Positions 17,053 through 27,263 of a stretch of 64,000 nt of DNA are shown piece after piece. The notes under the pieces were generated by a model. It saw nothing but the letters and a program-made list of their open reading frames with translations, did no database searches and was not told the origin of the DNA. The DNA lies in the NCBI RefSeq assembly GCF_000325665.1, contig NC_019908.1, positions 1,736,001 to 1,800,000 of the forward strand. The letters are read 5' to 3'. The position numbers were made by a program, and so were the translations under genes. Within the stretch, counting starts at the first letter, position 1, and the number at the start of each line of letters is the position of its first letter. Source of the DNA: Brachyspira pilosicoli P43/6/78 (GTDB lineage: Bacteria; Spirochaetota; Brachyspiria; Brachyspirales; Brachyspiraceae).

Positions 17053-17934
17053 ATGAATATAAGCAATGAAAAAAAATCTAAATATATGATAATAGAAGGA
17101 ATAGTATCTGTAATTATAAATGTATTATTATTTGCATTTAAATATATAGTAGGAATGCTTACAGGTTCACTTTCTATAATGGCAGATGCATGGCATTCAT
17201 TAAGCGATTGCATAAGCAGTATTATAGTTATTATAGGCGGAGTATTTTCTAAAAAACCGGCAGACAAAGAACACCCTTTCGGTCATGGCAGAATAGAGCT
17301 TATAACTAGTTTTATTGTTGGTATTATGCTTGTATTTATAGGATATAGTTTCTTTTCTGAGGCTATAAAAAATATACTAAATAAAAAAACTGCTTCTTTT
17401 ACAATTATAGCTATTGTTGCAATGATAGTTTCTATTGTAGTTAAAGAGCTATTAGCACAGTATTCACTTTGGGGGTATAGAAAATCTGGCTCAAAGTCAT
17501 TGTATGCCGATGCTTGGCACCATAGAAGCGATAGCATTACTTCTATAATTATATTGGTTGGTATATTGGTAGGAAAAAACTTATGGTGGATGGATAGTGT
17601 TTTAAGTATATTAGTTTCACTTGTAATTTTTTATGCCGCTTTCGATGTTATAAAATCAAGTATAGAACCTTTAATAGGAGAATACCCTTCAGAAGATATT
17701 ATTAAAGATATTAACAGCATTGCTAATGAACTTAATATAAATAATGATAATTCAAATCTTCATCATTTTCATATACATACATACGGAGACCATACAGAAA
17801 TAACATTCCATATGCGTTTTCCAAAAGATATGACAGTAGAAGAGGCTCATGATAAAGTAAGCGTTTTAGAGAAATCTATAAGAGATAAAATGAATATGGA
17901 ATCTACCATACATATAGAATGCTACAAGAATTAA
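17053..17934 (+). CDS. Cation diffusion facilitator family metal transporter
   Basis: The 293-residue protein has the CDF layout: six membrane segments, the metal-site motif MADAWHSLSD (His/Asp) in segment 2 and YADAWHHRSD in segment 5, a histidine/glycine cytoplasmic loop (HPFGHGR), and a cytoplasmic C-terminal domain with HHFHIHTYGDHTEITFH. Such exporters swap Zn, Mn or Fe for protons. The Asp/His pairs are compatible with Zn or Mn; the substrate cannot be decided from sequence. GAAGG lies upstream of the ATG. Confidence 0.92.
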   Translation: MNISNEKKSKYMIIEGIVSVIINVLLFAFKYIVGMLTGSLSIMADAWHSLSDCISSIIVIIGGVFSKKPADKEHPFGHGRIELITSFIVGIMLVFIGYSFFSEAIKNILNKKTASFTIIAIVAMIVSIVVKELLAQYSLWGYRKSGSKSLYADAWHHRSDSITSIIILVGILVGKNLWWMDSVLSILVSLVIFYAAFDVIKSSIEPLIGEYPSEDIIKDINSIANELNINNDNSNLHHFHIHTYGDHTEITFHMRFPKDMTVEEAHDKVSVLEKSIRDKMNMESTIHIECYKN

Positions 17935-18162
17935 ATATATTAAAATATAATTTTATCTTTGTTTTTTATTATATTTTATAAGAAACAGCATTTATAAATC
18001 GCTAAATATCATATTTGAAACATTTTAAGCATATCTATTTAACATAATATATAGTTATTATGTTACCTTAAGCTACAATAATGATAAAAAAAACTAATTA
18101 AAAATTAAAAACTTACGATAAGTAAAGTATTAGTAGTAAACTATTTTTTAAGGAGCATAATA

Positions 18163-20076
18163 ATGTCAACAAGCTCATTTTTTGGCATAGAATTAGGTAA
18201 AAGATCCCTTCAAAACTTCAAAACAGCATTAGAAGTAACAGGACATAATATAAATAACGTAGCCACTAAAGGATACAGCAGACAAAGAGTAGTAATGCGT
18301 ACATTCGACAAACCTCTAGAAGAGCCTAGTTTGAACAGAGCAGAACGTGCCGGACAAATAGGTCAAGGTGCTGAAATAACTACAATAGAAAGATTAAGAG
18401 ATAAATTTATAGATTCAAAAATAATGGTAGAACTTGGAAGCGATGGATATTGGAAAACAAAAAACAATTATTTACAGCAATTAGAGGCTATATATAATGA
18501 GCCTGGTGATTATAACTTGAGAAATGATTTGGATGCATTCTGGGACGCTTGGCAGGAAATGAGTGTTAACCCTGCTGAAAGAGGCACAAGAATGACATTA
18601 GTAGAGAGAGCTGATAGAATAAATAACTCATTCAATCAAATGTATAATCAAATGGATTCAATGAGAAATAATTTAAACTCTCTTGTAGAAAATAAAGTTA
18701 ATAGAATTAATGATATAGCTAACTCTATTAGAAGTTTAAATACTGCTATAGTAAAACAAGAAGCATTGGGTCAGAGTCCTAATGATTTATTAGACAAAAG
18801 AGATTTATTATTAGACGAGTTATCATCTTTGGCTAATGTTGATATAAAATCTATTGACCCTGATGAGACAATGATTTATATAGGAAGCCGTTCATTAATA
18901 CAGGGAAATGTTGTAAATAAATTAAGTTTAGAGAGAAGTGCTATTAATGAAGGCATGTTTGATGTTTATTGGGAAAATGACCATGTACAGCTTAATTTAG
19001 ATGGCGGAGAATTAAAGGCTTTATTAGAACTTAGAGACGTAGATACTGTTGATGCTATAAATGATTTAGATACTTTAGCTATGAATTTGGCTGACAGCGT
19101 AAATGAAATACATAGAAGCGGTTTTGGTTTAAATCAAGAAACAGGAGTTGATTTCTTCACTATGAATAAACAAACTCCTTCTGTAATAGGAAACTATGAT
19201 TTAAACAACGACGGCACTGAAGATTCTACTATAATGTTTAAGGTAAGCGGTGTAAATAGTGTTGATATTAATGCTAGTATAGGAAGCTCTGGAACATTGG
19301 TATTTGGAAGCAAAACTAGAGAGGGTGCTGATGTTGCCATAGATTATACTGCACAAATGAAAGTTGGTGAGTTAATAGATAAAATAAACTCAAGTGATGC
19401 TAATGTATCAGCTTATTTAGATGATAATAATAGACTTGTATTAAAGGCTAAAGGTTTTGATGATTATATTAAGCCTTCATACTTCATTAAGCATATAGAA
19501 GATTCCGGAGACTTTTTGGTTGGAATATCTGGTTTGTTGAATCAATCTGGAGCTAATGGTGCTTACAATTGGCAGACTACAAATCAGGTTAATCAATTGG
19601 CTGGAGATTTTAGAAACTTTACTGTAACACCAGAAAAACACCCTGCTGCTGCAATTAGTGTAAACGATATTATAAGAAATGATATTAACTACATAGCAGC
19701 TTCAAAAGGTATAGACACTACTGGTAATGGCTTTAATGATAAATGGAATGGTGTTGGTGATGGTTCTAATGCTTTGGCTATAGCTAATTTGAAAAATAAA
19801 GAAATAATGGTAGACAGCAAATCTACATTTAATGATTTCTACACTGGAAGTATTTCTCAAATAGCTTCAAGAACAGAAACAGCAAATTCTGAAAGTGAAA
19901 AACAAACTATTGTTATGGAATATCTTGAAAAATTAAGACAGTCTGTTTCTGGAGTTAATTTAGATGAAGAAGTAGCGCAAATGGCAATGTATCAGCATGG
20001 ATATAATGCTTCTGCGAGAGTTGTTAGTGTTATGGACCAGCTTCTTGATGTGGTAATAAACAGAATGGGTGTATAA
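18163..20076 (+). CDS. flgK: Flagellar hook-associated protein 1
   Basis: FlgK joins the hook to the filament. The 637-residue protein has the N-terminal rod motif around TGHNINNVATKGYSRQR, a long variable middle, and the C-terminal helix with SGVNLDEEVAQMAMYQHGYNASARV shared by FlgK and hook/rod proteins. AAGGAG precedes ATG 18163. It is followed by its own terminator and not by flgL, which is the usual neighbour elsewhere. A FlgN-like chaperone candidate lies far away at 59 kb. Confidence 0.95.
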   Translation: MSTSSFFGIELGKRSLQNFKTALEVTGHNINNVATKGYSRQRVVMRTFDKPLEEPSLNRAERAGQIGQGAEITTIERLRDKFIDSKIMVELGSDGYWKTKNNYLQQLEAIYNEPGDYNLRNDLDAFWDAWQEMSVNPAERGTRMTLVERADRINNSFNQMYNQMDSMRNNLNSLVENKVNRINDIANSIRSLNTAIVKQEALGQSPNDLLDKRDLLLDELSSLANVDIKSIDPDETMIYIGSRSLIQGNVVNKLSLERSAINEGMFDVYWENDHVQLNLDGGELKALLELRDVDTVDAINDLDTLAMNLADSVNEIHRSGFGLNQETGVDFFTMNKQTPSVIGNYDLNNDGTEDSTIMFKVSGVNSVDINASIGSSGTLVFGSKTREGADVAIDYTAQMKVGELIDKINSSDANVSAYLDDNNRLVLKAKGFDDYIKPSYFIKHIEDSGDFLVGISGLLNQSGANGAYNWQTTNQVNQLAGDFRNFTVTPEKHPAAAISVNDIIRNDINYIAASKGIDTTGNGFNDKWNGVGDGSNALAIANLKNKEIMVDSKSTFNDFYTGSISQIASRTETANSESEKQTIVMEYLEKLRQSVSGVNLDEEVAQMAMYQHGYNASARVVSVMDQLLDVVINRMGV

Positions 20077-20100
20077 TACATCTTTAAAAATATAATAAAT

Positions 20101-20136
20101 AAAGCGGTATCTATATTTATAGATATCGCTTTTTTA
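20101..20136 (+). terminator. Intrinsic terminator of flgK
   Basis: AAAGCGGTATCTATA pairs with TAGATATCGCTTTTTT (one mismatch region) and ends in six T residues, 25 bases after the flgK stop. Confidence 0.85.
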
Positions 20137-20172
20137 ATTTAAGTATTGTATAATTAAATATTAGTATAATAC

Positions 20173-20200
20173 TAAACAATATGCCTAGTTATTCCGAGAT
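20173..20200 (+). promoter_or_regulatory. Sigma-28-like promoter upstream of the chemoreceptor gene
   Basis: TAAAC at 20173 and TCCGAGAT at 20193-20200 have the same 16-base spacing as the flaB promoter (TAAAC, GCCGATAG). The -10 element is a weaker match. It lies 31 bases before the MCP start codon. Confidence 0.5.
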
Positions 20201-20231
20201 TAGTAGTAATATAGTAGGAGCATTTTAAAAA

Positions 20232-23033
20232 ATGAGTATAAGACTTCGTATCACTTTAATGATATTTGCTGTAATGGCTTTTGTTGCTATTAGTTCTAAT
20301 TTCTTAAGCAGCAACCTTAATATAGAAACTTTTTATAAAGTTATTGATGATAATATGAATAATAATTTCAAAATTATAGCTAATAGTTTTGAGAATAAGT
20401 TCTACTCATCATTAGAAGAAGTCAATAAATTATCCTATAAATCAGCTCTAACATTTAATACAATAGACAGAAGAACTGATACATATTTAACCGATAATGC
20501 CTCTAACTTCCTAATGGAAAATATTAATGAATCAAATCCATATATTAATAGAGTATTAAGTATTCTCTTTATACCGAATTATACTTTAGGTTTTAATGAG
20601 CTTCCTAAATCATATAATATAGATACAAAAACAACTAATTTTACAATTATTACTAATGATGTAAATGGTGTATGGAGCAATTTAAATACTTATTCTCCTA
20701 CAGATGTATATTATAAAACTTTCTTATCTTCTATGTTTAATAGAACATTGTTTAATATATCTAAAACTATAGTTGAAAATAATACTATTATTGGTGTTGC
20801 GAATATCGCTTTATTCTTTGACTATACTAATACCAGCGAAATAAAAAATATATTTGATATAGATTCATCTGAATTATTACTTATTAATAAAAATGATTTA
20901 ACTATTATCAATTCTAAAGATAATAGATTAAACAAAAGTAAACTTGATATTATATATCCTGTTTACTATCAATTACTTAATTCAAACCTAGCTAAAGATG
21001 AAATTGTAACAGAAAATGTAAACATATATGGTAAGGATTATAGAGTATATATAAAAAGTATATCCGATGTTTTAAATGTAGCTATGCTTATACCAAATAG
21101 TTATTATAAATCTCAAATAAGCTATATGAATAGAGCTATTGTTTATACTATTATTATGGTATTTGTTATATCTGCAATTATAATAGGATTCTTCATAAAA
21201 TTAATATTCTCATCATTAACTAGAATATCTGATATAGTTGGAGATTCTATTGATAATAAAGATTTATCTGTTGATATACCAGAATTATCTGGAGGAGATG
21301 AAGTTTCTGAAATTACAAGATGGATGGGTATATTAAGCGGTAATTTCCAAGCTACTATAGCAAACATCAAAAAAATTATATCTATATCTAAAAAGCAAAG
21401 TGATAGATTTACAAATCAAATATCTTCAAATTCTGATATAATAAATAATATAAATGAATCAATAGAAAATATTAAAACTAACATTAATGAAGAATTAAAT
21501 AACTTAGAGATAGTAGAAAACAGCAATAAAAATATTTTGGAATACATAGATATTAACTCTAACAGCATAGATGAAATAGACAGAGACACAAAAGAACTTC
21601 AAGAAAAAATAATAAAAGAAGGCGACAGCATAGAGCAAATATCTGTATCTGTTGAACAAATGTCTAAAACTATAGAAGGCATAGATAATATTATATTTAA
21701 TGCTTCCAATAAAGCAAAAGACTTGCATATAGCATCTATGAAGAGTAAAGAAAAAATGCAAGCTACATCAACAGCTACAAGCGACTTAAGAAATGCTTTA
21801 GGTTTTATATCGAATTTCGTAAGTTCAATAAGAAACATAGCACATCAAACAAACTTGCTTGCTATGAATGCTGCTATTGAGGCTGCTCATGCTGGTAAAT
21901 ATAGTTCTGGTTTTGCTGTAGTTGCTGAAGAGATAAGAAAATTATCAGAAGTTTCAAACGAACAGGCTGATAATGCAAATAAAATATTACAATCAATAGA
22001 AGAAAAAATCATAGTAACAAGTAATGATTTAACAGAGTCTACTACACAATTTGATATATTGGCTAGAGACGTACAAGAAGTTACAGAGATAATGGGAAGC
22101 GTGCACAACTCTTCTGTTGAACAATTAAAAGCTATTAATGAAATAGTTAATTCGATTACTACAATATCTACTTCAAGTGATAATATTAAAAAACAATATA
22201 TCAATGTGGCAAGCAAATTAGGAGATATAAAAAATAATATTAATACTTTAAATACTTTATCTGTTAGTGCTTCTAAATCTATGGCTAAGCTTAGAACTAC
22301 ATCAAATGCCATATATGAAAACATTGATAAAATATATTCTAACTCTAATGAGCTTTCTACTTATGCAAACACAATGACTAGATTTGCAAATGATAATAAT
22401 AAAATATTAACAGATTTAAATGATGAAATATCAAGATATACTATAAATACAAAATCATCTTCAGCAACTACAACACAAAGGGTAAGAGGAATATCTTTAA
22501 TAATATTGAAAGATTTTGTAAGAGAGAAATTTGGAGAGGACGGTTATCAAAAATGGCTTACTGCTATGGAGCCTGCTTCTTCGCTAATATTTAAAAATGA
22601 TATATCAATAAAAGAATGGTATCCTTTTATGGCTGGTTTCCACAACCCTCATAAACTTGTATGTGATTTGTTTTATGATGGAGATAATGCTGGTATAAGA
22701 GATATTGCTGAATACCACTACAACAGACTTATACCTAAATACTTTAATATAATATTGTTATTCGTACCTAGATATTACATCTTACGTTATGTAGCTGAAG
22801 TAATATTTAAAGAGATACATGACCCTGTTAGAATTGAAGTTATTAAAAGCAGAAAAAGATTATTGGTAGCTCATATGAAAAACTTTACAGGAAACCCTGA
22901 AATATTGGAGTTATCTTTAATGGCTTGGTCTTCTTTACTATTGGGTTCTATTACGCACGTTAAATCTTCTTTAGAGATAACCAAATCTATTAAAGATGGA
23001 GAGCTTTATACTGAATTTGTTTTGAAATGGTAA
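20232..23033 (+). CDS. Methyl-accepting chemotaxis protein with extra C-terminal domain
   Basis: This 933-residue receptor has a first membrane segment at residues 7-27, a periplasmic sensor of about 270 residues (Cache-like in appearance), a second segment near 300-323, a HAMP region, and a signalling domain whose hairpin tip is at about 534-575 ([25 protein letters not shown]). Unusually the chain continues for some 180 residues (from about 753) past the signalling domain with a compact soluble domain containing [14 protein letters not shown] and ISIKEWYPF. That part recalls HNOB-like/TIGR02265 domains, a tentative match. AGGAG precedes the start. It heads a co-directional group with lnt and cheB. 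Confidence 0.9.
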   Translation: MSIRLRITLMIFAVMAFVAISSNFLSSNLNIETFYKVIDDNMNNNFKIIANSFENKFYSSLEEVNKLSYKSALTFNTIDRRTDTYLTDNASNFLMENINESNPYINRVLSILFIPNYTLGFNELPKSYNIDTKTTNFTIITNDVNGVWSNLNTYSPTDVYYKTFLSSMFNRTLFNISKTIVENNTIIGVANIALFFDYTNTSEIKNIFDIDSSELLLINKNDLTIINSKDNRLNKSKLDIIYPVYYQLLNSNLAKDEIVTENVNIYGKDYRVYIKSISDVLNVAMLIPNSYYKSQISYMNRAIVYTIIMVFVISAIIIGFFIKLIFSSLTRISDIVGDSIDNKDLSVDIPELSGGDEVSEITRWMGILSGNFQATIANIKKIISISKKQSDRFTNQISSNSDIINNINESIENIKTNINEELNNLEIVENSNKNILEYIDINSNSIDEIDRDTKELQEKIIKEGDSIEQISVSVEQMSKTIEGIDNIIFNASNKAKDLHIASMKSKEKMQATSTATSDLRNALGFISNFVSSIRNIAHQTNLLAMNAAIEAAHAGKYSSGFAVVAEEIRKLSEVSNEQADNANKILQSIEEKIIVTSNDLTESTTQFDILARDVQEVTEIMGSVHNSSVEQLKAINEIVNSITTISTSSDNIKKQYINVASKLGDIKNNINTLNTLSVSASKSMAKLRTTSNAIYENIDKIYSNSNELSTYANTMTRFANDNNKILTDLNDEISRYTINTKSSSATTTQRVRGISLIILKDFVREKFGEDGYQKWLTAMEPASSLIFKNDISIKEWYPFMAGFHNPHKLVCDLFYDGDNAGIRDIAEYHYNRLIPKYFNIILLFVPRYYILRYVAEVIFKEIHDPVRIEVIKSRKRLLVAHMKNFTGNPEILELSLMAWSSLLLGSITHVKSSLEITKSIKDGELYTEFVLKW

Positions 23034-23106
23034 ATATTAATCTAATAAATATTTTGATATTTTTAACATTATAAACTATAATATATACAAAAAAATTAGG
23101 AAAATT

Positions 23107-25137
23107 ATGAAAGTAACTAAAGGTAATTCGTATACTTATGGAATAATTATATTAAGCATTTCTGCTGCTATGCTTTTAACTTTGGCTTTTCCGCCTCTTA
23201 ATTTCTTTCCAATAGCGTTTATAGCTTTATTTCCTTTGAATATTATTATATACAAAGCTGATAAGATTAGATATTATGTATTATCATCTTTTTTATTTGT
23301 AATAGTATTCTTCGGTTATTTGCTTGTATGGGTGGCGGCATTTATGCTTAAAGAGACAGAAGCTGCTGTTTCTTTTTTAGCTTTATTTACAATATTATTT
23401 TTGCTTACTTTACTTTTTTATTTTCCGGCAATGATAATAAGCGGATATCTTTCAAAAACTTTTCCTAATATAAGATTTTTAATAGTACCTGCAGTATTTA
23501 CTGTTATGGAATATATGAGAAATGTTGGATATTTGGGTTTTCCTTGGGGAATTATAGGTTATTCTCAATGGAACTTTATTCCATTTATACAAATAGCTGA
23601 TACAATAGGTGTGCTTGGCATAAGTTTTTTGATTTATTTATCTAATGCTGTTATCACTCATTATTTAATATTATACGTAGAAAAATCTGAAAGTATAAAA
23701 AATAACAAAAAAATATCAAACAAAAAAGTTTTTTTACCCGCTATAGCAACTGCAGCAGTATTTTTTATTGTTTTAGTATATGGTTTAATAAAAGTAAATT
23801 ATATAGAAGCTAAAAGAGTTTCTATGCCTAAAACAAAAATGGCTCTTATACAAAAATCTTTTGACCCTAACATTCCTTGGAACAGCATATACACAGGAGA
23901 GCCTTATAAAAGAAACTCACCAGGCATACAAGGACTTGCTGAAAGGTTTTTGTTAAAATCAGAAAAATTTCAAAGCGAAGAAAAACCAGACGGATACACT
24001 CAAAACAGCACTATCTCAGTAAAAAGAATATGCAAATTGGCAACAGATGCAGCATTATCAAAGCCTTCTCTAATAGTATATCCAGAATCTGTAACAATGG
24101 ATTCATACAATTATTATCTATCTCGTTATGGAGAAATGTTCCAATATGGAATGGCTTCTAATTCAACATACCCTGCAATTTTTAATACATATATTTTATA
24201 CAACACAATAAAAAATACTCAAACTCATCATTTGCTCGGTACAACAATTATAGAAGAAAATACAAATGAAAATGCATATAACCCTTATAAATATTATAAT
24301 GGAATAGAGTTTATAAATGAGCAAGGAAATATTATTGACAGCTACAAAAAAATAAAACTTGTTCCAGGAGGAGAAGCTTATCCTTTTCAAAATAATAAGT
24401 TTCTTCTTAATACTTTCCCATTTAAAAATATTATAGCTCTTATATACGAACAATTTGATAAAGCAGGAGCAAGCAGATGGGAGATAGGCGATAAAATATC
24501 AGTATTTGAACACCCAAATGGTTATAAGTTCTCTGGTATAATATGCTATGAAAGTGCTTTTGGAGATTTTGTAAGACAGTTTGCATATGACGGAGCTCAA
24601 ACTATAGCCGTTATAACTGAAGATGCTTGGTCTTACAGCGATAACTCTTTGCTTCAGCATTTTTATATGTCTGTATTTAGAGCAATAGAAAACAGAAGAG
24701 ACATAGTACATAATGGAAACTCTGGTGTAACTGGGCATATATCAAGCAGCGGTAAGGTGATATCTACTCTTCCTTTCTGGAAACCTGATTATATGATTGC
24801 TAATGTAGCTTTGAATGATAAGATTACAATATACACTAGATTTGGCGAATGGTTTGTAGTATTATGCTTTATTGGAATAGTTGCTTTATTTATAATAAAA
24901 TTAAGCAATACAATTAAAAATATTTATATAAAAATAAAAGATAAAGTATATACAAAAATAAAAAAGACTAAAACAAAAACTGATAAAAAAGATTTCAAAC
25001 ATACAGACAATGAAAAACATATTTATGATATAAAGAAAAAAGAAGAAAACAATCAAAGCATATTCGACCAAAGTACCTCAGAAATATTTAATACTTTAAA
25101 TGAAATTATAGAGGAAGATGAAAAAAATAATAAATAA
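23107..25137 (+). CDS. lnt: Apolipoprotein N-acyltransferase
   Basis: Lnt adds the third acyl chain to the N-terminal cysteine of lipoproteins in the inner membrane. About six N-terminal membrane segments precede a nitrilase-fold domain with the catalytic Glu in VYPESV (about 327), Lys in KIKLVPGGE (about 416) and Cys in IICYESAFG (about 480). After a last membrane segment there is an unusual Lys/Glu-rich tail of about 80 residues, making it 676 residues against roughly 500-540 for typical Lnt. AGGA precedes the ATG. It sits 73 bases after the chemoreceptor and 12 bases before cheB. Confidence 0.93.
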   Translation: MKVTKGNSYTYGIIILSISAAMLLTLAFPPLNFFPIAFIALFPLNIIIYKADKIRYYVLSSFLFVIVFFGYLLVWVAAFMLKETEAAVSFLALFTILFLLTLLFYFPAMIISGYLSKTFPNIRFLIVPAVFTVMEYMRNVGYLGFPWGIIGYSQWNFIPFIQIADTIGVLGISFLIYLSNAVITHYLILYVEKSESIKNNKKISNKKVFLPAIATAAVFFIVLVYGLIKVNYIEAKRVSMPKTKMALIQKSFDPNIPWNSIYTGEPYKRNSPGIQGLAERFLLKSEKFQSEEKPDGYTQNSTISVKRICKLATDAALSKPSLIVYPESVTMDSYNYYLSRYGEMFQYGMASNSTYPAIFNTYILYNTIKNTQTHHLLGTTIIEENTNENAYNPYKYYNGIEFINEQGNIIDSYKKIKLVPGGEAYPFQNNKFLLNTFPFKNIIALIYEQFDKAGASRWEIGDKISVFEHPNGYKFSGIICYESAFGDFVRQFAYDGAQTIAVITEDAWSYSDNSLLQHFYMSVFRAIENRRDIVHNGNSGVTGHISSSGKVISTLPFWKPDYMIANVALNDKITIYTRFGEWFVVLCFIGIVALFIIKLSNTIKNIYIKIKDKVYTKIKKTKTKTDKKDFKHTDNEKHIYDIKKKEENNQSIFDQSTSEIFNTLNEIIEEDEKNNK

Positions 25138-25149
25138 TTTTGGTGTATT

Positions 25150-26286
25150 ATGGGATTATTTATCAATATATTAATAGCAGAAGATTCTAAGGAAGTATCT
25201 GATAATATAAAAAAAATACTTTTGAAAAATCCTGCTGTAAAAATAGTAAATATTGTAAATAATGGTATAGATGCATACAAAACTATAATAAATAAAAAAA
25301 TAGATTTTGCATTCGTAGAATTTAACCTGCCGATGATGAGTGCTTCTGAACTCCTTAAGCAATTAAAAAAAGAGAGCATTAATACCAAAGTAATAGTATT
25401 ATCAACTACAGATAAAAATGATGATTTGAATACTAGAATACTTAATTTGGGAGCATTTAAGATTATAAATAAGAATGCTAAAATAGAATATATAGAAAAT
25501 GAAATATCAAGTATTATAATAAATAAAAATATTAAAAAAGAAGAAAATATAAGAGAAATAAAAATAGATGAAAGTATAAAAAATAATTTATTTAGAAATA
25601 CTACAATACAAAAAAACACAATAAACACTTTTCCGCACAATATAAGCAGAGTAAGTGATGTAATAAAAAAAATAAACTATTCTGATTTTAAAAATCCAAA
25701 ACTTATAGCAATAGGAATATCCACAGGAGGTCCTAAAGCATTAAGGAGTTTAATTCCATCTATACCAAAAAACTTCCCAATTCCAATACTAATAGCACAG
25801 CATATACCAAAAGATTTTTCATATTCTCTAGCAAAAGGCTTAAATGATGTATCACAAATTACAGTTAAAGAAGCAGAAGATAATGAGGAAGTAAAAGCAG
25901 GCTTTGCATATATTTGCCCAGGTGAAAATAATATGGGTATATATTTAGATAATGATAATATAAAAATAAAATTAAGACCAGATTTGAAACTAGACTTGCC
26001 ATATATGCCGTCAGTTAATCATTTATTTAATACAATTAACGATAACCTAAAAGACCAAGCAATAGCAGTAATAATGACAGGTATGGGCAATGACGGTACT
26101 GAAGGAATGATTAATTTATACAACAATAAAAATCTAACTATAGCACAAAATAAAACTACAAGTACTATATTCGGTATGCCTAAAAGTGCTATAGAAAATA
26201 ATGCTGTTCATTTTATAATATCGCTTTATGATATGGCAGAGTTTTTAGTGCAATATACAACAATAAAATTAAAAGGACTATATTAA
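25150..26286 (+). CDS. cheB: Chemotaxis methylesterase CheB with altered receiver domain
   Basis: The C-terminal esterase/deamidase domain has the full catalytic triad: Ser191 (GISTGGP), His218 (AQHIP) and Asp315 (GMGNDGTEG). It removes methyl groups from chemoreceptors. The N-terminal receiver domain keeps the acidic pair (Glu11, Asp12), the Ser/Thr after strand 4 (VLSTT) and the Lys after strand 5 (INK), but the phospho-acceptor Asp, expected four residues before the LP proline (Pro61), is Glu57. The 60-residue linker is Lys/Asn-rich. The ribosome site is weak. It is the third gene of the MCP-lnt-cheB run; no cheR is adjacent. Confidence 0.92.
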   Translation: MGLFINILIAEDSKEVSDNIKKILLKNPAVKIVNIVNNGIDAYKTIINKKIDFAFVEFNLPMMSASELLKQLKKESINTKVIVLSTTDKNDDLNTRILNLGAFKIINKNAKIEYIENEISSIIINKNIKKEENIREIKIDESIKNNLFRNTTIQKNTINTFPHNISRVSDVIKKINYSDFKNPKLIAIGISTGGPKALRSLIPSIPKNFPIPILIAQHIPKDFSYSLAKGLNDVSQITVKEAEDNEEVKAGFAYICPGENNMGIYLDNDNIKIKLRPDLKLDLPYMPSVNHLFNTINDNLKDQAIAVIMTGMGNDGTEGMINLYNNKNLTIAQNKTTSTIFGMPKSAIENNAVHFIISLYDMAEFLVQYTTIKLKGLY

Positions 26287-26287
26287 A

Positions 26288-26776
26288 ATGAATAAAAAAT
26301 TTTTACTTATTATAATGACTATTTTTATACTAGCATCTTGTAAAAAAGAGTATAAAGCAGATTCAGAATATGGTGCTTATATGTTTGAAAAGTATATATC
26401 AACATTAATATCTGCCAAAGATACTTTAGAGTTTACATCAAACATTGTTACTAATTTAGATGAAAACACTGTAAAAAAAATAAATGAGATGTATGTGTTA
26501 TATGAGCTTACAACTGCAGATATTATAGAATCTATAAAAAACAGAGCTTCTATATATCAGAGAATATTTTCAGATGATGAAGAGGCTCTTTGTAATTATT
26601 TGCCTAAAGATGGTGGGTATTATGATGTGGCTATAACATACAGAGAATATAATGATATAAAAATAGCACAGATAGAATATCCTTCTTTTAATAAAATCTC
26701 TAAAAACTCTATTGAAATTGTTGGAATATATTTAAATGATAAATGGAATATTTTAACTATAAACTTTTTTAATTAA
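26288..26776 (+). CDS. Small hypothetical lipoprotein (first of two)
   Basis: The 162-residue protein has a lipoprotein signal MNKKFLLIIMTIFILASC with lipobox ILASC and a mature helical-plus-strand domain ending in NDKWNILTINFF. It begins one base after the cheB stop with AAAAGGA inside the cheB end, so it is probably translated from the same transcript. Its C-terminal pattern (a tyrosine-rich strand pair followed by KW-x-I) is shared with the next gene, suggesting distant paralogues. No known family is recognised. Confidence 0.7.
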   Translation: MNKKFLLIIMTIFILASCKKEYKADSEYGAYMFEKYISTLISAKDTLEFTSNIVTNLDENTVKKINEMYVLYELTTADIIESIKNRASIYQRIFSDDEEALCNYLPKDGGYYDVAITYREYNDIKIAQIEYPSFNKISKNSIEIVGIYLNDKWNILTINFFN

Positions 26777-26792
26777 AAAATAATATATTTTT

Positions 26793-26812
26793 AAGGATAA
26801 CAAAGGATAACA
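26793..26812 (+). repeat. Tandem duplication of a ribosome-binding site
   Basis: The 10-base unit AAGGATAACA occurs twice in a row immediately before the ATG at 26814. The second copy has ideal Shine-Dalgarno spacing (6 bases), the first is 16 bases away. Confidence 0.7.
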
Positions 26813-26813
26813 A

Positions 26814-27221
26814 ATGAAAAAAATCATTTTAATAATAATAAGCTTATTTACTGTATCTTGTCTTGATGATGTTAATACTATAAAAAAAGAGAGTTTATTT
26901 TCTTTTTATACAGAAATGAAAAATGAAATAATAAATGAAAACATAAAATGGTTAGAAAAAAACTCTAATATAGAAGATATAAACAAAATTGAAAATATAA
27001 TACTAAAAAATAATGACTCTATTAAAAATATGCTATCATTAAATGACGGAGAATATTCTGCTACAATAAATTATATAACAGCCGAAGCTAATCAAAATGA
27101 CAGAGGAAGCTATATTATAAGAAATACAAAATTAAGCCCTACTTATTACTATATCAAACTAATATATGAATCTTCTAAATGGAAAATAGAAAGTATAGAT
27201 AAATTACCTATAAACAATTAA
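26814..27221 (+). CDS. Small hypothetical lipoprotein (second of two)
   Basis: The 135-residue protein has a short lipoprotein signal ending in lipobox TVSC (mature Cys about residue 16), then a Lys/Asn-rich helical region and a strand region ending SSKWKIESIDKLP, similar in pattern to the preceding lipoprotein's end. It follows that gene by 37 bases and is preceded by a tandemly duplicated ribosome site. Function unknown; probably a periplasmic-facing membrane-anchored protein. Confidence 0.68.
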   Translation: MKKIILIIISLFTVSCLDDVNTIKKESLFSFYTEMKNEIINENIKWLEKNSNIEDINKIENIILKNNDSIKNMLSLNDGEYSATINYITAEANQNDRGSYIIRNTKLSPTYYYIKLIYESSKWKIESIDKLPINN

Positions 27222-27263
27222 CTTTTTATTTCTGATATTTTTACTTCTTTTACTTCTTCAGTA

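Noticed and set aside
21887-22324. 145-codon open frame opposite the chemoreceptor signalling domain
   Set aside because: It lies fully inside the conserved MCP signalling region on the other strand and shows no family pattern.
25053-25640. 195-codon open frame opposite cheB
   Set aside because: It is a hydrophobic, Ile/Phe/Ser-rich shadow of an AT-rich gene, overlaps the well-supported cheB and lnt frames, and lacks a sensible ribosome site.
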